From NCBI GenBank assembly GCA_030426005.1, contig JAUHZM010000102.1, forward strand, positions 1-9,339: a DNA stretch of 9,339 nt, in the 5' to 3' direction. A model generated the notes under the pieces. That model was not told where the DNA came from. It did no database searches and saw only the letters and a list, made by a program, of their open reading frames with translations. The stretch is from Gammaproteobacteria bacterium (GTDB lineage: Bacteria > Pseudomonadota > Gammaproteobacteria > Arenicellales > Arenicellaceae). Within the stretch, counting starts at the first letter, position 1. The number at the start of each line of letters is the position of its first letter. Position numbers and translations under genes: made by a program. Shown here in pieces: positions 1-6,015 of the stretch.

Positions 1-99
1 TTGGCAGACATTGCGCCGGCACTAAACGAACACTCAGGTGAGCTGGCTTGTGATGCGATTGAGGCCTTGTTGCGCGATCGTGAAGCGGGGCAGACGTGA
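1..99 (+). CDS. lpxB: Lipid-A-disaccharide synthase, C-terminal end only (partial)
   Basis: Frame 1 is open from the window edge to a TGA at 97-99 and gives 32 residues ending in LLRDREAGQT. This is the tail of a gene that starts outside the window. The short helical stretch has no diagnostic motif. The name rests on position: lpxB directly precedes rnhB in most gammaproteobacteria, often with an overlap as here. LpxB is the inner-membrane-associated glycosyltransferase that joins UDP-diacylglucosamine and lipid X to make the lipid A disaccharide. The last bases overlap the GTG start of rnhB by four bases (GTGA), which suggests that both are translated from one transcript with coupling. The reading frame is certain; the identity is inferred from gene order. 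Confidence 0.7.
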   Translation: MADIAPALNEHSGELACDAIEALLRDREAGQT

Positions 100-656
100 T
101 CTTGATTGCTGGTGTGGATGAGGTCGGTCGTGGCCCCCTGGCTGGACCCGTGGTGACCGCAGCGGTTATTTTGCCGGAGTCCTACGATCTGCCTGGATTG
201 ACCGATTCCAAAAAACTTTCCCTTAAAAAACGTGAGCAACTCAGCGAGCAGATTAAAGCGCAAGCCGTATGTTGGGCTTTGGGTGAAGCCAGCGTAGCAG
301 AAATTGACCAATTAAATATTCTGCACGCTACCATGCTCGGAATGCAACGCGCGGTCGCTAAATTACGCCTGCAGCCGGAGCAGGTATTGGTCGATGGCAA
401 CCGAACTCCAGAGTTTGGCATTCCTGCGAGGGCGATTGTCGGTGGTGATGGTCTGGAACCGGCGATCTCTGCAGCCTCAATCATTGCCAAGGTCGCGCGC
501 GATGAAGTGATGCGTGACTACGCACTGCAGTATCCAGAATATGGTTTCGATCGCAATAGTGGGTATCCGACTAAACAGCATCGAGAAGCCTTAGTTTCAT
601 GCGGTATCACACCAATACACCGTCGTAGTTTTGCTCCCGTGAAAGCATTGCTCTAA
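96..656 (+). CDS. rnhB: Ribonuclease HII
   Basis: This 186-residue protein cuts the RNA strand of RNA-DNA hybrids and removes single ribonucleotides wrongly built into DNA. The N-terminus carries the family signature GVDEVGRGPLAGP at residues 6-18, with the first two catalytic acids Asp8 and Glu9. The other two expected acids are Asp100 in VDGNRTP and Asp118 in VGGDG; the spacing matches E. coli RnhB (16, 17, 108, 126) with a constant offset of eight. SAASIIAKVARD (about 125-136) and GYPTKQH are also typical. The length is slightly short of the E. coli 198 because the N-terminus has fewer residues before the signature. The GTG start at 96 overlaps the upstream stop by four bases and is preceded by the purine-rich GCGGGG about five bases upstream, so translational coupling is likely. 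The gene looks complete. Confidence 0.97.
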   Translation: MILIAGVDEVGRGPLAGPVVTAAVILPESYDLPGLTDSKKLSLKKREQLSEQIKAQAVCWALGEASVAEIDQLNILHATMLGMQRAVAKLRLQPEQVLVDGNRTPEFGIPARAIVGGDGLEPAISAASIIAKVARDEVMRDYALQYPEYGFDRNSGYPTKQHREALVSCGITPIHRRSFAPVKALL

Positions 657-700
657 ACGAAAATTTTACAAACAGTCTCCCGACTCAAAACCCTTCAGTT

Positions 701-706
701 TATAAT
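701..706 (+). promoter_or_regulatory. Perfect -10 box just upstream of dnaE
   Basis: TATAAT at 701-706 matches the sigma-70 -10 consensus exactly. No good -35 box lies 15-19 bases upstream; the best is the weak CCGACT at 680-685. If used, transcription would start about seven bases downstream, at or next to the A of the dnaE ATG at 713. It may support transcription of dnaE separate from lpxB-rnhB. AT-rich TATAAT strings also occur by chance, so this is a candidate only. Confidence 0.45.
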
Positions 707-712
707 TCGCGG

Positions 713-3700
713 ATGCCTGAATCCTTCGTCCATTTACACCTCCATTCCGAGTATTCGCTTGTGAATGGCATGATCCGTTTGCCTGCATTGGTGGATCAAA
801 CACTGCAATACCAAATGCCAGCCGTGGCCCTCTCCGACATGGGGAACCTGTATGGTGCGGTCAAGTTTTTCAATAAATGTGTGGCGCAAGGCATAAAGCC
901 AATTATTGGTGCTGAGGTGTACATCGCCAACCCTGACAAAGTCACTCAACCATACATTTTGGTGCTGTTGGTGCAGGATGAAACTGGCTACGTCAATTTG
1001 TCTGAACTCCTGTCACGTGGATTCCGTGAAGGGCAGGCGCACGGCCGCCCAATTTTGCAAAAAGAATGGTTGCACGGTAAGACTAATGGATTGATCTGTT
1101 TGTCAGGCGGCTTGCGTGGCGAGCTTGGTGGCGCATTGATGGCAGGCCGACATAAATACAGTGCGCAGTTAATCGCTGAGTATCAATCGTTGTTTGCTGA
1201 CCGTTTTTATCTCGAAATTCAGCGTGTTGGTCGTCCCTACGAAGAGGAATATATTGCTGCCGTTGCGCAGCTTGCGGCGCAATTCCAGGTGCCACTGGTC
1301 GCCACCAACGATGCGCATTTCATGCAAGAGAAGGATTTCGATGCGCATGAAGTGCGAGTTTGTATCAACGAAGGTCGCGTGTTAAATGATCCGCGTCGTG
1401 TAAAGCACCATACACCGCAGCAGTATTACAAGTCGGCCACTGAAATGATTGAGTTGTTTGCCGACATACCAAGCGCTATCGACAATACCTTACGCATTGC
1501 ACAGCGATGTAATTTTGTGATGCGCATGGGCGAGTACTTTCTGCCCGACTTCCCGGTACCGGAAGGCGAAACGATTGAATCACATTTGCGCAATGAGTCC
1601 TTCCTCGGTTTGGAAGAAGTCTTGTTGCGACGATTTCCTGACGGTGCCGATGAAGAAACCCGCAAAGAGTATGTCGAACGCATGGAGTTCGAACTCAAAA
1701 TTATTAATGAGATGGGGTTTCCTGGCTACTTTTTGATCGTTGCCGACTTCATTCAATGGGCTAAAGAAAATGGTGTGCCGGTAGGACCAGGGCGGGGATC
1801 TGGGGCTGGCTCCTTAGTCGCGTATGCACTAAAAATTACTGATCTGGATCCGATTGAGCACATCTTGCTGTTTGAGCGATTCCTGAATCCAGAGCGGGTT
1901 TCGATGCCTGACTTTGATGTGGACTTTTGTATCGAAGGTCGGGAACGTGTGATCGATTATGTGGCACGCAAGTACGGTCGTGACAAGGTATCGCAGATTA
2001 TTACCTACGGCACCATGGCAGCAAAAGGTGTGGTGCGCGATGTTGGCCGCGTGATGGGTATGTCGTACGGCCACGTAGACGGTGTGGCCAAGCTGATTCC
2101 GTTTGATTTGGGTATCACCCTTACCAAAGCACTGGAACAGGAACCGGAATTAAAAGAGCGCTACGACAACGAAGAGGAGATTACCGAACTAATTGACATG
2201 GCGCTCAAGCTGGAAGGCTTGGCGCGCAACGTCGGCAAACACGCCGGTGGTGTGGTGATTGCGCCGACTGACCTTACGGACTTCACGCCACTGTATTGTG
2301 AGCATGGCAGCGATCAAATCGTTTCACAGTACGACAAGGACGATCTCGAAACCGTTGGCTTGGTGAAGTTCGACTTCCTAGGTCTCAAAACGCTGACGAT
2401 TATCGACTGGGCGGTCAAGGCGATCAATGTGCAACGGGCTGCCAATGGTGAGGCTTTGTTGGATATCGCCAAGTTGCCGCTGGACGATAATGCAACGTAC
2501 GAGCTGCTGCGACAGGGGCAGACCACGGCGATCTTCCAGCTGGAATCGTCCGGTATGAAGGAGCTGATCAAGAACCTTAAGCCAGACCAGTTTGAAGACA
2601 TCGTGGCACTGGTGGCCTTGTACCGACCAGGGCCGCTCGGCGCGGGCATGGAAAAGGTATACTGCGACCGTAAACATGGCAAGGAGGCGACTAAGTATGC
2701 GCACCCGATGCTGGAGCCGATTCTGGAAAATACCCAGGGTATTATTCTTTATCAGGAACAAGTGATGGAGATTGCCCAGGTGATGGCGGGCTATTCACTG
2801 GGTGGTGCGGATATTCTGCGCCGCGCCATGGGTAAGAAGAAACCTGAGGAGATGGCAAAGCAGCGGGCCATTTTTGAGCAGGGCGCGGACGAGCGCAATG
2901 TCCCAAAAGAGGTCGCCAAAGAAGTCTTCGACTTGATGGAGTATTTTGCGGCTTACGGTTTTAACAAAAGTCACTCGGCCGCTTACGCGTTGATCGCGTA
3001 TCAGACTGCCTGGTTAAAAGCCCATTATCCGTCGCAATTTATGGCAGCGTGTATGTCCGCGGATATGGAAAATACCGATAAAGTCGTAACCTTGTTAAAC
3101 GAGGCTAACCAAATGGGTTTATCGGTTCAGCATCCTGATATTAATCTATGTCAGTACGATTTTCGTGCCACCGATAATCAGAATATCGTATACGGCCTTG
3201 GTGCGATCAAAGGCATTGGTCGCCCCGTTATCGAAGCCATCATTCAAGCGCGTGATACCGGCGGTGCATTTAAAGATTTGTATGACCTATGCGCTCGGGT
3301 AGACGTAAAACGGGTTAATCGTCGTGCTCTGGAAGCGTTAGTTCGGGCTGGCGCGTTGGATGATTTGGGTGTGCATCGCGCGAGCTTGATTGAGAGTATT
3401 GATCTGGCATTGGAGGCGGCGAACCAGCAACATCGCAGCGCACTGGCCGGACAAAACGATATGTTCGGCATCGCCGCACCGGCAGAAACCGTGCAAACGT
3501 ATCAGCAAGTGCCCGAGTGGAAAGAGGAAGACCTGCTTGCCGCTGAGAAAGAGACGCTTGGACTTTACCTCAGCGGGCACCCGATTGATATGTATATTCA
3601 GGAGCTGGATCAGTTTACCTCATGCCGCCTGGTAGACATTGACGTGGCTCAGGGTAAGGGTAAAAAATCAGTCACGCTGGCGGGTCTGGTCATCGGAGCG

Positions 3701-4171
3701 CGCACCATGAACACCAAGTCAGGATCTCGGATGGCATTCTTGCAACTCGATGATAAAACTGCACGGGTTGAAGTTGGCGTGTTTGGCGAACTATATGACC
3801 AGCGGCGTGATGTTATCCATAAAGACAAGGTGCTGGTGGTAAAAGGTAAAGCCAGTTACGACCATTTTAGTGGCGGTATTCGGCTCTCTGCTGACGAGCT
3901 GTTTGATATCGAGCAGGCGCGCAGCAATCTGGCGCGACACATGCAAATTCAGTTGAGTTCTGAGCAATTAAACGAACACGTGGTGCGTGATTTGCGACGA
4001 ATCCTGGAACCAAGCGAAGAAGGTCAGTGCGGCGTTGGATTTGAATACCGTACTCAGCGTGGTATTTGTCAGCTCGAAGTCAGTCATGGTTGGCGGATTA
4101 TTCCAACCAAGCTGATGCTGGAACAGTTGGAAAATATTGTCGGTCAAAAAAATATTCGCCTAATATACTGA
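713..4171 (+). CDS. dnaE: DNA polymerase III alpha subunit (replicative polymerase)
   Basis: This 1152-residue protein is the catalytic subunit of the main replicase; E. coli DnaE has 1160. Domains in order: PHP domain from residue 5 (HLHLHSEYS) to about 280; polymerase core with GPGRGSGAGS at 358-367 and catalytic aspartates Asp402 and Asp404 in PDFDVDF plus Asp554 in KFDFLGL; helix-hairpin-helix GLGAIKGIGRP at 828-838; the beta-clamp binding motif QNDMF at 914-918; an OB fold at about 985-1065; and a C-terminal tail expected to contact tau. All are intact. The PHP domain keeps more metal-type residues than E. coli but lacks a full set. ATG 713 is the first possible start in frame after rnhB, 57 bases past its stop, and no clear Shine-Dalgarno sequence precedes it. 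The usual downstream neighbour accA is missing. Confidence 0.98.
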   Translation: MPESFVHLHLHSEYSLVNGMIRLPALVDQTLQYQMPAVALSDMGNLYGAVKFFNKCVAQGIKPIIGAEVYIANPDKVTQPYILVLLVQDETGYVNLSELLSRGFREGQAHGRPILQKEWLHGKTNGLICLSGGLRGELGGALMAGRHKYSAQLIAEYQSLFADRFYLEIQRVGRPYEEEYIAAVAQLAAQFQVPLVATNDAHFMQEKDFDAHEVRVCINEGRVLNDPRRVKHHTPQQYYKSATEMIELFADIPSAIDNTLRIAQRCNFVMRMGEYFLPDFPVPEGETIESHLRNESFLGLEEVLLRRFPDGADEETRKEYVERMEFELKIINEMGFPGYFLIVADFIQWAKENGVPVGPGRGSGAGSLVAYALKITDLDPIEHILLFERFLNPERVSMPDFDVDFCIEGRERVIDYVARKYGRDKVSQIITYGTMAAKGVVRDVGRVMGMSYGHVDGVAKLIPFDLGITLTKALEQEPELKERYDNEEEITELIDMALKLEGLARNVGKHAGGVVIAPTDLTDFTPLYCEHGSDQIVSQYDKDDLETVGLVKFDFLGLKTLTIIDWAVKAINVQRAANGEALLDIAKLPLDDNATYELLRQGQTTAIFQLESSGMKELIKNLKPDQFEDIVALVALYRPGPLGAGMEKVYCDRKHGKEATKYAHPMLEPILENTQGIILYQEQVMEIAQVMAGYSLGGADILRRAMGKKKPEEMAKQRAIFEQGADERNVPKEVAKEVFDLMEYFAAYGFNKSHSAAYALIAYQTAWLKAHYPSQFMAACMSADMENTDKVVTLLNEANQMGLSVQHPDINLCQYDFRATDNQNIVYGLGAIKGIGRPVIEAIIQARDTGGAFKDLYDLCARVDVKRVNRRALEALVRAGALDDLGVHRASLIESIDLALEAANQQHRSALAGQNDMFGIAAPAETVQTYQQVPEWKEEDLLAAEKETLGLYLSGHPIDMYIQELDQFTSCRLVDIDVAQGKGKKSVTLAGLVIGARTMNTKSGSRMAFLQLDDKTARVEVGVFGELYDQRRDVIHKDKVLVVKGKASYDHFSGGIRLSADELFDIEQARSNLARHMQIQLSSEQLNEHVVRDLRRILEPSEEGQCGVGFEYRTQRGICQLEVSHGWRIIPTKLMLEQLENIVGQKNIRLIY

Positions 4172-4202
4172 TGGGTACGTCACTTATCTAAGGTTGACTT
4201 TT

Positions 4203-4229
4203 CAAAGACTTTCTAAGTCCTTGCTCTTT
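4203..4229 (+). terminator. Weak terminator-like hairpin after dnaE
   Basis: GACTT (4207-4211) and AAGTC (4215-4219) pair around a TCT loop. The stem is extended by CAA/TTG (4203-4205 with 4221-4223) across an A-C mismatch. It is followed by CTCTTT, a poor T tract. The position, 32 bases after the dnaE stop, fits a transcript end, but the stem is AT-rich and weak, so strong termination is not expected. Confidence 0.3.
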
Positions 4230-4256
4230 AAATGTTTTATTTTCCAGTGCTATACT
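4227..4256 (+). promoter_or_regulatory. Candidate extended -10 sigma-70 promoter upstream of tilS
   Basis: TTTAAA (4227-4232) is a four-of-six -35 match. An 18-base spacer follows, then TATACT (4251-4256) as a five-of-six -10 box with an extended TG at 4248-4249. Predicted transcription start is near 4263. A transcript would have about 340 untranslated bases before the tilS ATG, or could be a separate small RNA. Confidence 0.45.
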
Positions 4257-4295
4257 GAACGCCAACAGCGCAAGCTTATGCAAGAGCACTGTTTT
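4245..4295 (+). repeat. Seven-base inverted repeat around the candidate -10 box
   Basis: CAGTGCT (4245-4251) and AGCACTG (4285-4291) are perfect inverted copies separated by 33 bases, and TTTT follows at 4292-4295. The left arm overlaps the candidate -10 box, so the repeat could be an operator-like site. In RNA read through from dnaE it could be a long-loop terminator. The loop is large for a terminator and chance is possible. Confidence 0.35.
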
Positions 4296-4390
4296 AAGGT
4301 CTCTCCTCAGCCGGATTGGACTAAAGGCGACTTGCATGGCCCTCCAAAAATATGCAGTATCAGGATGGCTGGTATCGACGGGTTAGGGTA

Positions 4391-4421
4391 GTGCAGAATG
4401 TCATGATTTTGACACCTGCGC
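4391..4421 (+). repeat. Strong 11-base-pair hairpin or operator-like palindrome
   Basis: GTGCAG (4391-4396) pairs with CTGCGC (4416-4421), including one G-U pair, and TGTCA (4399-4403) pairs with TGACA (4410-4414) around a six-base loop, TGATTT. The two stems are joined by a small AA/C internal loop. No T tract follows, so it is not a terminator. As DNA, TGTCA-N6-TGACA has the shape of a binding site for a dimeric regulator. As RNA it would be a stable element in the tilS leader or in a small RNA. Confidence 0.5.
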
Positions 4422-4604
4422 GGTTCAGTAAATCGGTACACTTGTTCCCCTCACTCGTTTCACGTAAACCTACCAATTGACGCATGTTTAGACGTCCGAC
4501 TTCAACTTCAGGGTGTCTTCAAACATTGAGTCGTTGCGTAGCCCGTGACAACCGCGAGCGCAGACAACGAACAACATAAACGCAGCACACAGAGGTCGCC
4601 TTAA

Positions 4605-5759
4605 ATGGCTATTTCGATCGAAAAATTCGAAGAAGAAGTGTTTGATAATCTGGGGTTGAAGCGTTCGAACCATTTTTATGTGGCATTTAGTGGCGGAATT
4701 GATTCAACCGCGCTTTTGTACTTGATGCACCAGTTGCAATCGCATGTCGGGTTCGAACTCACCGCACTTCACGTCAACCATAATTTGCAGGATGAGGCCG
4801 GGCGATGGGCAGACCATTGTGCCGCGACCTGTCAGTTACTGGGAATCGACTACCGCCAGACTGAACTGAAGCTTGAAAACAAGAGCGAGTTAGCGGCCCG
4901 CAATGCTCGTTATAAGTGGTTTAGCCAACAGCTAGACCGAAATTCTGTTCTGTTGACGGCGCATCATCAGCAAGATCGCGCCGAAACATTTTTGTTCAAT
5001 TTAATGCGGGGCGCAGGTAGTGCTGGGTTATCTAGCATGCGTTCCGTCCGACCGTTTCAAGGTGCGAAACTGGCCAGGCCGCTGTTGGCTTTTACCAAGG
5101 AAGATTTATACGAAGTTGCACACGACAGCGGCTTACGCTGGGTCGATGATCCCAGTAATCGAACCAACGATTACTCACGCAATACAATTCGTAACGAGAT
5201 CATTCCAGTGCTCACCGAATTCCGTCCAGATGCGGTTCAGAACATCACGCGCGCGGCTGCCAATCTGCAACAGGAGAATGAGCTGTTACGTGAACTAGCA
5301 ATTTGTGATTTAGTCGAGGTACGTGAACATCCCAAGCACCCAGTCGACAAGTCCTACGCCTTATGTGTGGCCGATATGGCTCACTTATCGCCTGCGCGGC
5401 AAGCGAACGTATTGCGCTTCTGGCTAAAGAGTCTTAACTTACACACACCGAGTCGCCGATTTTTGAAACAATTGGTTGCGGCGATCGCGGTACCGCCACC
5501 CAGTACCGCAGTGCTGCAAGAGGGCGGTCAGCAGTTTCGTTTTCATTACGGTTTTATGTACGTGATGCCAGCTTTGGATAAAACGCCACCTTTTGGTGTT
5601 GTTGACTGGAGAAATGTTGCACAACCTATTGATATTTATCAGAGTAGTGTTCGTGTTGATGCGACACAAAAATTACTCAGCCTGATCCACTCGGAGTCGC
5701 GATTGAATCGCCACTACATTAATTGGAACTTCAATAGGAAATTCGCCGCGAACCGATAA
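4605..5759 (+). CDS. tilS: tRNA(Ile)-lysidine synthase, short C-terminus
   Basis: TilS attaches lysine to C34 of the tRNA-Ile that reads AUA, using ATP, so that the tRNA decodes AUA as isoleucine instead of AUG as methionine. It acts in the cytoplasm and is normally essential. The PP-loop SGGIDS is at residues 29-34; HVNHNL (56-61), AHHQQDRAET (119-128) and RGAGSAGLSSM (135-145) follow, then RPLL, DDPSN and the arginine-rich RNTIRNE stretch. A helical substrate-binding domain fills roughly 220-320. The protein has 384 residues against 432 in E. coli. It stops where the second C-terminal domain should begin: no GR..RK or PPW.R motif is present, and the other two forward frames are closed by stops near this point. 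The ATG at 4605 has a good ribosome site (AGAGG at 4591-4595). A terminator follows the stop directly. Confidence 0.95.
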   Translation: MAISIEKFEEEVFDNLGLKRSNHFYVAFSGGIDSTALLYLMHQLQSHVGFELTALHVNHNLQDEAGRWADHCAATCQLLGIDYRQTELKLENKSELAARNARYKWFSQQLDRNSVLLTAHHQQDRAETFLFNLMRGAGSAGLSSMRSVRPFQGAKLARPLLAFTKEDLYEVAHDSGLRWVDDPSNRTNDYSRNTIRNEIIPVLTEFRPDAVQNITRAAANLQQENELLRELAICDLVEVREHPKHPVDKSYALCVADMAHLSPARQANVLRFWLKSLNLHTPSRRFLKQLVAAIAVPPPSTAVLQEGGQQFRFHYGFMYVMPALDKTPPFGVVDWRNVAQPIDIYQSSVRVDATQKLLSLIHSESRLNRHYINWNFNRKFAANR

Positions 5760-5764
5760 CGGTC

Positions 5765-5789
5765 AGACTGTCAGGGACGGACTTTTTTT
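5765..5789 (+). terminator. Intrinsic terminator after tilS
   Basis: AGACTGTC (5765-5772) pairs with GACGGACT (5776-5783) around a three-base AGG loop, with one A-A mismatch and one T-G pair. A run of seven T follows (5783-5789). It begins five bases after the tilS stop. This marks the end of the tilS transcript and implies that pyrG needs its own promoter. Confidence 0.75.
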
Positions 5790-5810
5790 CGAGCATCGAT
5801 GGTAAATTGA

Positions 5811-5839
5811 TTGTTCAATTTTGCCGTGTCGAGTATCAT
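5811..5839 (+). promoter_or_regulatory. Candidate sigma-70 promoter for pyrG
   Basis: TTGTTC (5811-5816), a 17-base spacer and TATCAT (5834-5839) form a plausible promoter with a five-of-six -10 box and the key TTG of the -35 box. It lies just downstream of the tilS terminator, where a promoter is needed. The predicted start near 5846 gives a leader of about 170 bases before the pyrG ATG at 6016. Confidence 0.5.
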
Positions 5840-5915
5840 GTAGAACCTTCTGGAGCACAGCGCAAAACATTTTCACGCGTTTGCCTGTGACTCTGATAAA
5901 CCAATTCTTTTAAGT

Positions 5916-5965
5916 ACAACCAGCCGTTGAGCAGACACGTTTGCGTGTGCTCGTTTGGTTGTTTT
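5916..5965 (+). promoter_or_regulatory. Long leader hairpin with short T tract upstream of pyrG
   Basis: The outer stem is ACAACCA (5916-5922) with TGGTTGT (5956-5962), seven perfect pairs. The inner stem is GAGC (5929-5932) with GCTC (5949-5952), then an AG bulge, then ACACG (5935-5939) with CGTGT (5944-5948) around a TTTG loop. In total 16 pairs form, and the right arm runs into TTTT at 5962-5965. It could be an attenuator-type terminator or a structured 5' leader. The 5' arm can also pair with a segment near the pyrG start (see findings). Confidence 0.5.
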
Positions 5966-5985
5966 GATCGCACAAGACGTTATAC

Positions 5986-6000
5986 GCCAGCATGGCTGGC
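5986..6000 (+). promoter_or_regulatory. Six-base-pair hairpin with ATG as its loop, before pyrG
   Basis: GCCAGC (5986-5991) and GCTGGC (5995-6000) are perfect inverted copies, and the three bases between them are ATG (5992-5994). That ATG is in frame with pyrG, 24 bases upstream of the preferred start. The stem would hide it from ribosomes and may also affect the nearby real start. The structure is seen directly; its role is inferred. Confidence 0.45.
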
Positions 6001-6015
6001 TCGGTTTTTGAGTTA

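Larger units (their letters stand above)
4172..4604 (+). other. 433-base gene-free region in place of accA
   Basis: No convincing gene lies here on either strand. The longest same-strand open frame (4194-4391, TTG start) has no recognisable motif and no spaced ribosome binding site, and I saw no piece resembling AccA. The region holds a weak terminator-like hairpin after dnaE, a good sigma-70 promoter candidate, and inverted repeats at 4245-4291 and 4391-4421. The last 180 bases show only a loose repeat, TCGTTG 4531-4536 with CAACGA 4565-4570, and a TTGACG at 4477-4482 without a good -10 partner. Its role is probably the promoter and long leader of tilS, or a small RNA. No function can be assigned. 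Confidence 0.75.

Noticed and set aside
4164..4169. TATACT at the very end of dnaE as a promoter -10 box
   Set aside because: The nearest -35-like TTGTCG (4137-4142) is 21 bases away, which is too far. The candidate at 4227-4256 is better.
4371..4382. GGTATCGACGGG resembles the GGATTCGACGGG near the 5' end of tmRNA
   Set aside because: No tag-peptide reading frame of the ANDENYALAA type and no tRNA-like 3' part with CCA follow within the gap. A short chance match.
4194..4391. 65-residue same-strand open frame between dnaE and tilS
   Set aside because: TTG start with AAGG directly against it and no proper spacing, no recognisable motif, and it overlaps the promoter candidate and inverted repeat. 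It looks like chance coding in non-coding sequence.
4531..4570. TCGTTG and CAACGA inverted pair upstream of tilS
   Set aside because: Six bases each with a 28-base gap; expected by chance in a region of this size.
4172..4604. tRNA gene hidden in the gap, suggested by GGTTC at 4422-4426
   Set aside because: No five-pair T arm, anticodon arm or acceptor stem could be built around it on either strand.
5640..5790. Frameshift in tilS that would restore the missing C-terminal domain
   Set aside because: One alternative frame stops at once (TAG) and the other gives a short stretch without the expected GR..RK or PPW.R motifs before a stop. A terminator follows the existing stop.
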